A DNA stretch of 64,000 bases, taken from NCBI RefSeq assembly GCF_000337195.1, contig NZ_AOID01000045.1, forward strand, positions 1-64,000, in the 5' to 3' direction. Of this stretch, positions 54,322 through 62,233 are shown one piece after another. The first letter of the stretch is position 1, and every line of letters begins with the position of its first letter. Both the position numbers and the translations under genes were made by a program. This DNA is from Natrinema versiforme JCM 10478 (GTDB lineage: Archaea; Halobacteriota; Halobacteria; Halobacteriales; Natrialbaceae). The notes below the pieces were generated by a model that made no database searches, was not told the origin of the DNA, and saw only the letters and a program-made list of their open reading frames with translations.

Positions 54322-56100
54322 CTACTGGTCCCAGATCGTGTCTTCGGTTTCCTCGAGGTGGTCCTGGTGTTTCTCGGCGTGCTCGTCGTAGATCGCATCA
54401 CCCGGCTCCGTCGGCTCCTTGCCGAACGTCGCGTCGATCGCGTCGTCGACCCGGAGGATCATCGTCGCGACCTCGACGGCGGCCTCGTAACATCCCAGCC
54501 GAACGTCGAGCGGATCGACGATTCCGGCCGCGAACGCGTCCGTAATCGCCCCGTCCGGCAGCGAGAGTCCGACCGACGCCGTCGCGTCGCCGTCGGTTCG
54601 CGCGCGGAGCGTCGCGAGCGTCGTCTGCGGGTCCAGTCCGGCGTTCCGGGCCAGAAGCGAGACGAAACCGTCGGCTGCATCCGCGAACGCCTCGAGCGCC
54701 AGTTGCGTTCGGGAGTCGACGCCCGGCGCGGCCTCCCGAACCGTGCGCGCGACCTGCAGTTCGGGTGCGCCGCCGCCCGGCAGGACGCCCGGTCGGGCGA
54801 TGCCGTGCCCGTTCGCGGCCGCAACGGCGGCCGCGGCCTTGCGGACCTCCGTCGTCGCCTGCTCGGCGAGCTGCCCCCGGACCCCTCTGAGCATGACCGT
54901 TACCGAGGCCGGCTCGGGACAGTCGTCGAAGACGACGATCGGTCGGCGGGCTTTTCGGTTTCGGCGCGGCTCGACTCGCCGTTCCTCGACGAGTCCGGCG
55001 GTTCCGAGGTGGGCCGGATCGATGTCGTCGGGGTCGGTGACGAGCGTCGCGCCGGTCGCTCGAGCGAGTTGCGTGAGCTTCAGCCGGTTGACGCCCCGAA
55101 TCCCGACGATGCCGCGGTCGGCGAGTAAGTCCTGGAAGGCGTCGTTGATACCGAGCCGGGTCGCGACGACATCGACACCGGCCTCGACGAGTCCGTCGGC
55201 GATCCGCTCGCGGCGGCGCTCGAAGACGGCCTCGTACTCGCCGATCTCGTCCGGGGAGTCGATCAGGATCCGCTCGCCGTCTCGCTGAAAGTCCGGGTCG
55301 CGGAGCCCGCCCGTCTTGCCGTCGTTGGCCGTGTCCCGCTTGAACCCCTCGAGGGCGAGCACGGTCGCGTCGGTCACGGTCCGGGGCATCCGATCGTCGA
55401 CGATCTCGTCCCGGTCGAGGACCGTCCCGCGGACGAGCCGCGAGTCGGCGATCGAGCCCGAGCGGAGCTGGCGCACTGCGAAGGAGACCTCGTCCGGGGG
55501 GCCGACCGATGCGACGGCCTCGGCGGCGATCTCGGCCCACGTGTCGCCCTGCCCGCCGACGTCGTTCCCCGTCATCGCCGAGCGGGCGATCGACACGTTC
55601 GCCGCGCGCTCGTCCGGGAACGAGCCGATCGGCCGCGACAGCGACCGCAGCGTCCGGGTGGCGTGCTCGAGCCCGGCGAGATAGCCCCGTTCGATGGTCG
55701 ATGGGTGGACGCCGCGCTCGAGCAGCGACTCGCTCTCCTCGAGCAACGCGCCAAGCAAGACGACGGTACTCGAGACGCCGTCGGGAATGGCTTCGCCGTC
55801 GACGTCCGTTTCGCCGGGTCGTTCGGGTCCGACGATCCGTCGAATCACGGGCGCGATCGGATGGGACAGCGGGAGAGCGTCGAGGATCGTCGCTCCGTCG
55901 CTACTGACCGTGTAGTCGTCGATCGCGGTCTGGCCCGGATCCGGGTCCTGCTGGGCGGCGAGCTGGTTGACGATCAGCGTGTCTCTCGGCGTCGGGCCGA
56001 CAGTCGACTCGAGGGCGGTCGAAACGGCGCGTGCGGCGGCGATGTTGGCCTGCGGAAACTCGATTTCCGTTCCCGTCTCGGAATCGCGTCGGGTTGTCAT
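54322..56100 (-). CDS. Divergent group II chaperonin (thermosome-like)
   Basis: A 592-residue TCP-1/cpn60 protein on the strand opposite to its neighbours. Recognisable motifs: VGPTPRD (34-40), SSDGATIL (66-73), DGVSST (107-112; the usual DGTTT nucleotide loop with D107 kept), PGGGAPE, and the C-terminal LGCYEAAVEVATMILRVDD. It is far from standard haloarchaeal CCT subunits, lacks the GGM-type tail and ends in ETEDTIWDQ. It may be a specialised ring subunit; ATPase activity is plausible but not certain. Confidence 0.88.
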   Translation of the reverse strand: MTTRRDSETGTEIEFPQANIAAARAVSTALESTVGPTPRDTLIVNQLAAQQDPDPGQTAIDDYTVSSDGATILDALPLSHPIAPVIRRIVGPERPGETDVDGEAIPDGVSSTVVLLGALLEESESLLERGVHPSTIERGYLAGLEHATRTLRSLSRPIGSFPDERAANVSIARSAMTGNDVGGQGDTWAEIAAEAVASVGPPDEVSFAVRQLRSGSIADSRLVRGTVLDRDEIVDDRMPRTVTDATVLALEGFKRDTANDGKTGGLRDPDFQRDGERILIDSPDEIGEYEAVFERRRERIADGLVEAGVDVVATRLGINDAFQDLLADRGIVGIRGVNRLKLTQLARATGATLVTDPDDIDPAHLGTAGLVEERRVEPRRNRKARRPIVVFDDCPEPASVTVMLRGVRGQLAEQATTEVRKAAAAVAAANGHGIARPGVLPGGGAPELQVARTVREAAPGVDSRTQLALEAFADAADGFVSLLARNAGLDPQTTLATLRARTDGDATASVGLSLPDGAITDAFAAGIVDPLDVRLGCYEAAVEVATMILRVDDAIDATFGKEPTEPGDAIYDEHAEKHQDHLEETEDTIWDQ

Positions 56101-56201
56101 CGAGAAGATACAGCCATCAATCGGATAAAAACCCTACGTCCGGCGTACTATTTATCCCATCACAATACATTTATGTGGGTACAGAGTGGTGTTCCGAATA
56201 G

Positions 56202-57050
56202 ATGGCAACAACGCAATCGACGCAGCAGGCCGACCCACAGCGATCGGCACTCACCGGGTTCATCGAGCGCTTCGGCACCGAACGGTTCCTCGTCGCGTAT
56301 TTCGTACTGATCTCGCTTTTCATTTACGCACCGGTTATCTCGCTGCTCGTGTTCTCGTTCAACACCGGCGGCGTCACGCCCCCCTACCAGGGCTTTACGC
56401 TCGAGTGGTACGCCAACCTGTTCGCCAACGAGTCGATGATCGAGTCGATCGTTCGATCGGTGCAGTTGGCACTGGTCGTGACGGTGATCACGACGGTCCT
56501 TGGGACCGCGGCCGCCCTGGCTTATCGCTACGAGTTCTGGGGCCGGAAGCTGTTTCTCTACCTGATCATCCTGGGCATCATCACGCCGGGGATCGCCTAC
56601 AGCGTCGGCGCGGACCTCTTTCTCACCAACCTCCTCGGCCTCGAGCGGAGCGTCTGGTTGGCCCTGCCGGTCCACGTCGTCTGGACGCTCCCGTTCGCGG
56701 TGATCGTGTTACTCGCCGGGTTCCCGCCGAACCTCGCGGAGAACGAACAGTCCGCGCGGGTGCTGGGAGCCGACCGGCTCACGACGTTCCGCGAGATAAT
56801 CCTGCCACAGATCACGCCGACCGTGCTCGGTGCGGCGGTGTTCGCCTTCACGCTGTCCTACAACGAGGCCGAACGTGGACTGCTCCTCATCGGCCGCGAT
56901 CGGACGATGCCGATCGAGGTGTTCAGCATCGCGTCCGCAGAGCGCGTGACCCCCCAACTGTTCGCGCTCGGGACGCTGACGACCGTCTTCTCGACCGTGT
57001 TGCTGGCGGTCGCGGGCGTACTCGTCATCTACGGCTCCCGGCGGTCCTGA
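56202..57050 (+). CDS. ABC importer permease (PotC-like)
   Basis: A 282-residue permease with six helices. The EAA loop reads QSARVLGADRLTTFREIILPQITPTV (about 183-208). It is the second membrane subunit of the importer whose other genes end at 54264; the chaperonin gene lies between. The start ATG follows an AT-rich patch (56145-56175) that probably contains a promoter, since read-through from potB would have to cross the antisense gene. Confidence 0.92.
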   Translation: MATTQSTQQADPQRSALTGFIERFGTERFLVAYFVLISLFIYAPVISLLVFSFNTGGVTPPYQGFTLEWYANLFANESMIESIVRSVQLALVVTVITTVLGTAAALAYRYEFWGRKLFLYLIILGIITPGIAYSVGADLFLTNLLGLERSVWLALPVHVVWTLPFAVIVLLAGFPPNLAENEQSARVLGADRLTTFREIILPQITPTVLGAAVFAFTLSYNEAERGLLLIGRDRTMPIEVFSIASAERVTPQLFALGTLTTVFSTVLLAVAGVLVIYGSRRS

Positions 57051-57206
57051 CTCTCTCAAGCCGCGAAACCGGACAAGAGTTTGCTCTTTGGTGCCCGTTT
57101 ATCCACTTCCGTGCCATACTCAGAGACATTTCTGTCACGATTAGGAGTGCCAGATTACGTTCGTATAGAAACGCTTTTGCCGGTCGCCTCCGAGGAAACG
57201 GGCGTA

Positions 57207-58043
57207 ATGACTTCGACAGTATGCCTGACGTACGACTTCGACGCGGTATCGACCTGGCTCTGGTCCTACGACTCGTGGGATATGCCGACTCGCCACTCGC
57301 GAGGGGTGTACGGGGCCGAGGTCGGTGCGCCGCGGCTCCTCGACTTACACGACGAGTACGACGTACCCGCGACCTGGTTCGTGCCGGGCCACACCATCGA
57401 TAGCTTCCCGGAGATCAGCGGCGAGATCTGGGACCGAGGGTACGATATCCAACACCACGGGTGGAGCCACACCGGGCCCGCGACCTACGAGACGAAAGAA
57501 GACGAGAAGGCGGACATCGAACGCGCGATCGAGTCGATGGTCGATCTCACCGGCCGGAAACCGACCGGCTACCGCTCCCCCGCGTGGGACTACTCGGAGA
57601 ACACGCTCGACATCCTCGAGGAGGTCGGGATCGAGTGGGACTCGAGCAAGATGGCGTCGGACTTCGAGCCCCACTGGGTGTACGGCGACTGGAGCGCGCC
57701 CGAAGACGGCGCGTACGATCGGGGCGAGCCGACCGACATCGTCGAGCTCCCCGTCTCGTGGCAGCGCGACGACTGGCCGGCGCTGACGTTCACCTGGTCG
57801 CGTCCCCACCGGATGGGCTACGTCAGCGAGGACTCGCTGTTCCAGCGCTACTACGACCAGTTCGACTGGATGCACGAACACGTCGACGACGGCGTCTTCA
57901 TCCTCACGCTCCACCCGCAGGTGATCGGTCAGGGCCACCGGCTCTCCCGGCTCGAGGAGCTCATCCAGCACATGCTGAGCAAGGACGACGTCGAGTTCAA
58001 GGAGATGGACGCGGTCGCGTCGGAGTTCCGCGAGTCGAACTGA
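57207..58043 (+). CDS. NodB-fold deacetylase / cyclic-imidase-like enzyme
   Basis: A 278-residue member of the polysaccharide deacetylase superfamily. The catalytic/metal Asp region is LTYDFDA (D10, D12), and the metal-binding HHGWSH box gives H84 and H88 (HxxxH). RSPAWDYSENTL and the late LHPQVIGQ motif complete the fold. No signal peptide, so it is cytosolic, unlike cell-wall deacetylases. This resembles the PuuE/PgdA-like subgroup that includes cyclic amide hydrolases (allantoinase, imidases). Ring opening in the neighbouring pathway is inferred. Confidence 0.88.
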   Translation: MTSTVCLTYDFDAVSTWLWSYDSWDMPTRHSRGVYGAEVGAPRLLDLHDEYDVPATWFVPGHTIDSFPEISGEIWDRGYDIQHHGWSHTGPATYETKEDEKADIERAIESMVDLTGRKPTGYRSPAWDYSENTLDILEEVGIEWDSSKMASDFEPHWVYGDWSAPEDGAYDRGEPTDIVELPVSWQRDDWPALTFTWSRPHRMGYVSEDSLFQRYYDQFDWMHEHVDDGVFILTLHPQVIGQGHRLSRLEELIQHMLSKDDVEFKEMDAVASEFRESN

Positions 58044-58049
58044 CCGCGA

Positions 58050-58682
58050 TCAGAGGCGCTCGAGTAGCTCCCGTTTTTTCGACGCGAACTCCTCGTCGGT
58101 GAGCGCGCCGCGATCGCGGAGGTCGGCGAGTCGCTCGAGGGTCTCCAGCGGATCGGCCGCGGCGTCCTCGCCGGACGTCGCCGGCTCGCTCGAGGGCTCG
58201 TCGCCGGCCGCGATCCGCTCCCGAACGTGTGCGAGCGCGTCGGTACACGCCGCCTCGGAACTCTTCCCGACATCGACGTAGTACCGGTTCGAGCCGCGGA
58301 CGACCAGCCGTCGGTTCCCGGCCGCAGTCTCGAGCGCGGCGTTAGTCAGGCTCGCGTAGGGGATCGACAGGAACTCGTGGTCGACCCCCTCCGGCCGCTG
58401 GACGACGACGATCAGCCCCTCGTCGGTGACCAGCGTCAGGAGGTCGACACCGGGGCTCACGACCTTTCGCGTCCGGGAGTCTTCCCGGGCGTCTCGGTCA
58501 TCGGTATCGGTCTCGTAGTCGACGATTCGGCCCCTGAGAACGTGTCGGACGGCCGCGTCGCCCTCGAGGCGTTCGCCGATCGCGCCGTCGATATCGATCG
58601 TCCCGCGCGTCTCGTCGGCCGTTCGGGCCAGTAGCGACTCGAGGGGCGACGCCTCGCCGTCCGAACTGTCGTCGGTCGACAT
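58050..58682 (-). CDS. SHOCT-domain protein with PH-like region
   Basis: A 210-residue acidic protein. Residues about 35-150 form a beta-rich PH-like domain (VVSPGVDLLTLVTDEGLIVVVQ...). A Glu/Ser linker leads to a terminal SHOCT helix pair (DPLETLERLADLRDRGALTDEEFASKKRELLERL). SHOCT domains mediate oligomerisation. It ends only 6 bases from the convergent deacetylase gene. Function unknown. Start ATG at 58682. Confidence 0.85.
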   Translation of the reverse strand: MSTDDSSDGEASPLESLLARTADETRGTIDIDGAIGERLEGDAAVRHVLRGRIVDYETDTDDRDAREDSRTRKVVSPGVDLLTLVTDEGLIVVVQRPEGVDHEFLSIPYASLTNAALETAAGNRRLVVRGSNRYYVDVGKSSEAACTDALAHVRERIAAGDEPSSEPATSGEDAAADPLETLERLADLRDRGALTDEEFASKKRELLERL

Positions 58683-58826
58683 ACCGACCCGTACGGGCCA
58701 CCCCCATATCAACGCATTGCCGACCGCCGCCGTCGCCGTCGCGCGGGTCGACGGGATCTGACGGGCCGACCGTTCGGCCTCGAGGCGGTGACGGAGGGTC
58801 GGAGCAACGGGCCGGTCGGCGAACCG

Positions 58827-59864
58827 CTACTCGGCTTTGTACTCCGCGAACACGTCGATTACCTCCTCGACGTTGTCGTCGAGCGAGTAGAGTACGGGCT
58901 CGGTACAGCCCGTCTCGCAGTACGTCCCGACGCGCTCGACGCAGTCCTCCGGCGTGCCGGCGGCGACGATGTTCGTCACGACGTCGTCGGACACCAGCTC
59001 GCTCGCCTCCTCGATCGCCTCGGCGTCGGCCGGCCAGCCGCCGAGCCGCTCGGAGACCGCCTCGCCGAGGTCCTCGTCGATCCCGCAGGCCTTCCGGATG
59101 TGGGGCTGTTGGCCGATGTATTGGGTCGCGAGGTTGCGCGCGTTGTCGATCGCGACGTCAGCGTCCTCGTTCATCGAGACCGCGATGAGCTGTGGGCGGT
59201 CGATGTCGTCGAGCGACCCGCCCCGTCGCTCGGCCCCTTCCTCAAGCTTCGCCATCGCCTTCTCGTTGTGCTCCGGCGGGATGAGGTAGTTCATCATCAC
59301 GCCGTCGACGATCCCCTCCCCGACGAGTTCGCCGCTCATCTCGTTCATCGTCAACCCCGTCGCGCCGATGAGGATCGGCACGGACCGGGCCTCGGCGTCC
59401 GACCGCACGAGGTCGAGTTCGATGTCCTCCACCGAGAGGGTCTGGCCCTCGTACGTGACGTTCTCGAGGTCGAGGAGCTTCCGGGTGACCGTACAGTACT
59501 CCCACATTCGACGGAGCGGCTGCTCCCGGTCGATACCGACCTTGCTGGCGAGCGGGTCCCACCACGCGCCGACGCCGAGCTTCGCTCGGCCGCCGGAGAG
59601 TTCGTCGAGCGTCGAGAACGTCTGGGCCATCAGCGCGACGTTCCGGGTGTAACAGTTCGTCACACCGGTGGCCAGATCGACCTCGTCGGTGACTTGCGTG
59701 TACGCGCCCAGAACCGACATGGCGTCCCGGACGAGCCGAGACTCACCCTGCCAGACCGAGTCGAACCCCGCGTCTTCGGCGTATTTCGCGTACCGGACTT
59801 CGTCGTTGATGTCCGGTCGCTCCCAGTTCCAGATCCCGAGTCGATCGAAAGTCGTCGTTGTCAT
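58827..59864 (-). CDS. Luciferase-like (LLM) flavin/F420-dependent oxidoreductase
   Basis: A 345-residue TIM-barrel LLM enzyme: N-terminal YAKYAEDAGFDSVWQGES, LATGVTNCYTRN, TFSTLDELSGGRAKLGVG and VPILIGATGLTMNEM. The outline is closest to methylene-H4MPT reductase-like F420 enzymes, and haloarchaea make F420, but FMN-dependent monooxygenases (including the pyrimidine oxygenase RutA) share the fold. Divergent from hyuA with a 270-base promoter gap. The ATG at 59864 was preferred over an upstream one because the leader is atypical. Confidence 0.9.
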   Translation of the reverse strand: MTTTTFDRLGIWNWERPDINDEVRYAKYAEDAGFDSVWQGESRLVRDAMSVLGAYTQVTDEVDLATGVTNCYTRNVALMAQTFSTLDELSGGRAKLGVGAWWDPLASKVGIDREQPLRRMWEYCTVTRKLLDLENVTYEGQTLSVEDIELDLVRSDAEARSVPILIGATGLTMNEMSGELVGEGIVDGVMMNYLIPPEHNEKAMAKLEEGAERRGGSLDDIDRPQLIAVSMNEDADVAIDNARNLATQYIGQQPHIRKACGIDEDLGEAVSERLGGWPADAEAIEEASELVSDDVVTNIVAAGTPEDCVERVGTYCETGCTEPVLYSLDDNVEEVIDVFAEYKAE

Positions 59865-60134
59865 AGTCGTATAGTCCTCCGGATTCGTGAACGGATGGAA
59901 CAATATCCATCCGTTCGGCGAATCTTTGTGAAGCAAATTCTTGTTCCGGTGGTGATAAAAGCGTTTTCATTACAGCGATATCGGCCGACGGAGCAGCGGT
60001 GCGGGGCCGAAACCGATGCCGTGAAGGTATCGTTGTATTATATCAGAGCTATCGAAACATTCGTTTGTGTCAGTGGCCGAAGATAGGTTATACGGAAAGA
60101 TTTTTGTAGAGTAATTCGAAATAGACGGACGTAA
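59865..60134. promoter_or_regulatory. Divergent promoter region, LLM oxidoreductase / hyuA
   Basis: A 270-base AT-enriched gap between minus- and plus-strand catabolic genes. TATA-like stretches include TTATACGG (60089-60096), TTTTTGTAG (60101-60109, about 30 bases before hyuA) and TGATAAAAGC (59953-59962). A shared regulator site is likely, but no clear dyad stands out. Confidence 0.45.
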
Positions 60135-62228
60135 ATGAAACTGCTTGGAGTAGACATCGGTGGGACGTTCACGGATGTCTACTTTGTCGACAACGAAACG
60201 GGCGAGCAGCGGATTCATAAGGTGAGCACGACGCCGGACGATCCGTCCGAGGGCGCGCTGACCGGTATCCGGGAGCTCTGTGCGATGACCGACACGGACC
60301 CCGGTGAGATCGACTACGTGCTCCACGGGACGACGATCGCGACGAACACCGTCCTCGAGTACGACGGCGTCGAGACGGGGATGATCACGACCGAAAACTA
60401 CCGCGACATCACCCACATCGGACGCCACCAGCGGCCGCAGAACTACTCGATCCAGCAGTCCGTGCCGTGGCAGGACCGCCCGCTCGTGGAACGGCGATAC
60501 AAGAAGACAGTCCCCGAGCGGATCGCGGCGGACGGCAGCGTCGAGCGGGAACTCGAGGAATCGGCCGTGGCCGACGCGGCGGCCGAGTTCCGGGAGGCGG
60601 GTGTCGACTCGATCGCGATCGCGTTCCTCTTCTCGTATCTCAACGACGCCCACGAGCGGCGGGCCAAGGAGATCGTCGAGGAGGTCCACCCGGACGCGTA
60701 CGTCACTACGTCGAACGAGGTGTACCCCCAGTTCCGCGAGTTCGAGCGGTTCACGACGACCGCCATGAACGCGTTCGTCGGCCCGCCGGTGATCGAGTAC
60801 GCGGCCCGGTTCGAGCGACAGCTCGCCGACCTCGGCGTCGACGCGGACCTCCACGTCATGCAGTCAAACGGCGGCATCGCGACCGAGGAGATGGTCAGAC
60901 AGACGCCGGTGTCGCTGCTCCTGTCGGGCCCGGCAGCGGGGATCCTCGGCGCGAAGTGGCGCAGCGACGCGACGGTCCCCGACGACGAAGCGACCGACGT
61001 CATCACGCTGGACATGGGCGGGACCAGCGCCGACATCGGCATCGTCGCCGACGACGAGATCGTCGAAGCCAACGTCCGCGAAACCGAGATCGGGGGGTAT
61101 CCGGTGATGATACCGATGATCGACATCGAGACGATCGGGGCCGGCGGCGGCAGCGTGGCCTACGTCGATCCGGGCGGCGCGTTCCGCGTCGGCCCCGAGT
61201 CCGCGGGCGCCGTTCCGGGCCCCGTCGCCTACGACCGGGGCGGCGAGGAGCCAACTGTGACCGACGCGCACGTCACCCTCGGGCGGATCAGAGACGAGTT
61301 CTTCCTCGGTGGCGAGCTGGGCCTCGAGACGGCGGCCCCACGAGAGGCGATCGAATCGGCGCTCGCGGACCCGCTCGGGATCGACCCGATCGAAGCGAGC
61401 CTTGGCGTCCTGGAGATCGTCAACACCAACATGGCGAACGCGATCCGCTCCAAGACGGTCCAGAAGGGACGCGATCCCGGACAGTTCACGCTCGTCGCGT
61501 TCGGCGGCGCGGGACCGCTGCACGCGGCGAGCATCGCGCGCGAACTCGACATTCCGCGGACGCTCGTCCCGTCGAACCCGGGCGTCCTGTCCGCGGTCGG
61601 CCTCTCGACGACCGACCTGCAGTACGACCGAATCACGACCGAGTTCTCGCTGCTCGAGGCGGTCGACCGCGACGCGCTCCGCGAGGAATACGCGGGGCTG
61701 ACGGCCGCGGTCACCGACCAGCTCCGGGACGCGGACGTCGACGGCGATCGCATCGAGGTGGAGCTGTCGGCCGACTGTCGGTACGAGGGGCAGGGTTACG
61801 AGCTGAGCGTGCCGATCGGGACGGACGAGTCGGTCCCCGACCTCGAGGCGATCCGCGAGACGTTCGACGCGATGCACGAGGCCGAGTTCGGGCACAACTT
61901 CCCGGACAACGCCGTCGAACTCGTCAACCTTCGGGCGACCGCCCGCGGGCGGCTCCCCTCCTCGGAGCGGGTGCCGATCGGCGATCCCGACGCCGCGATC
62001 GACGACCTGGCCGTTGACACCCGAGACGTCTACTTCGGCGGCGACGGGGAGCCGACCGCGTACGCGACCCCCTTCGTCGAACGGCGTGCGCTCGGCGCGG
62101 GCCAGGAGCTGGCCGGACCGGCGATCATCGCCGAGACCGATTCGACGATCCTCGTCCCGCCCGACTTCACCGCTCGCGTCCTCGAGTACGGCGATATCGA
62201 ACTACGAAACGACGCGGTACACCAGTGA
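60135..62228 (+). CDS. hyuA: Hydantoinase/oxoprolinase A subunit (HyuA)
   Basis: A 697-residue subunit of ATP-dependent cyclic amide hydrolases. Phosphate-binding motif DIGGTFTD (7-14), LHGTTIATNTVLE, LSGPAAGILGA, DMGGTSADIG and VAFGGAGPLHA are intact. N-terminal Hydant_A_N, central Hydantoinase_A and a C-terminal domain ending at about 690 are complete. The family includes N-methylhydantoinase, 5-oxoprolinase and acetone carboxylase, so the ring substrate cannot be read from sequence. hyuB starts five bases after its stop. Confidence 0.95.
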   Translation: MKLLGVDIGGTFTDVYFVDNETGEQRIHKVSTTPDDPSEGALTGIRELCAMTDTDPGEIDYVLHGTTIATNTVLEYDGVETGMITTENYRDITHIGRHQRPQNYSIQQSVPWQDRPLVERRYKKTVPERIAADGSVERELEESAVADAAAEFREAGVDSIAIAFLFSYLNDAHERRAKEIVEEVHPDAYVTTSNEVYPQFREFERFTTTAMNAFVGPPVIEYAARFERQLADLGVDADLHVMQSNGGIATEEMVRQTPVSLLLSGPAAGILGAKWRSDATVPDDEATDVITLDMGGTSADIGIVADDEIVEANVRETEIGGYPVMIPMIDIETIGAGGGSVAYVDPGGAFRVGPESAGAVPGPVAYDRGGEEPTVTDAHVTLGRIRDEFFLGGELGLETAAPREAIESALADPLGIDPIEASLGVLEIVNTNMANAIRSKTVQKGRDPGQFTLVAFGGAGPLHAASIARELDIPRTLVPSNPGVLSAVGLSTTDLQYDRITTEFSLLEAVDRDALREEYAGLTAAVTDQLRDADVDGDRIEVELSADCRYEGQGYELSVPIGTDESVPDLEAIRETFDAMHEAEFGHNFPDNAVELVNLRATARGRLPSSERVPIGDPDAAIDDLAVDTRDVYFGGDGEPTAYATPFVERRALGAGQELAGPAIIAETDSTILVPPDFTARVLEYGDIELRNDAVHQ

Positions 62229-62233
62229 GACCG

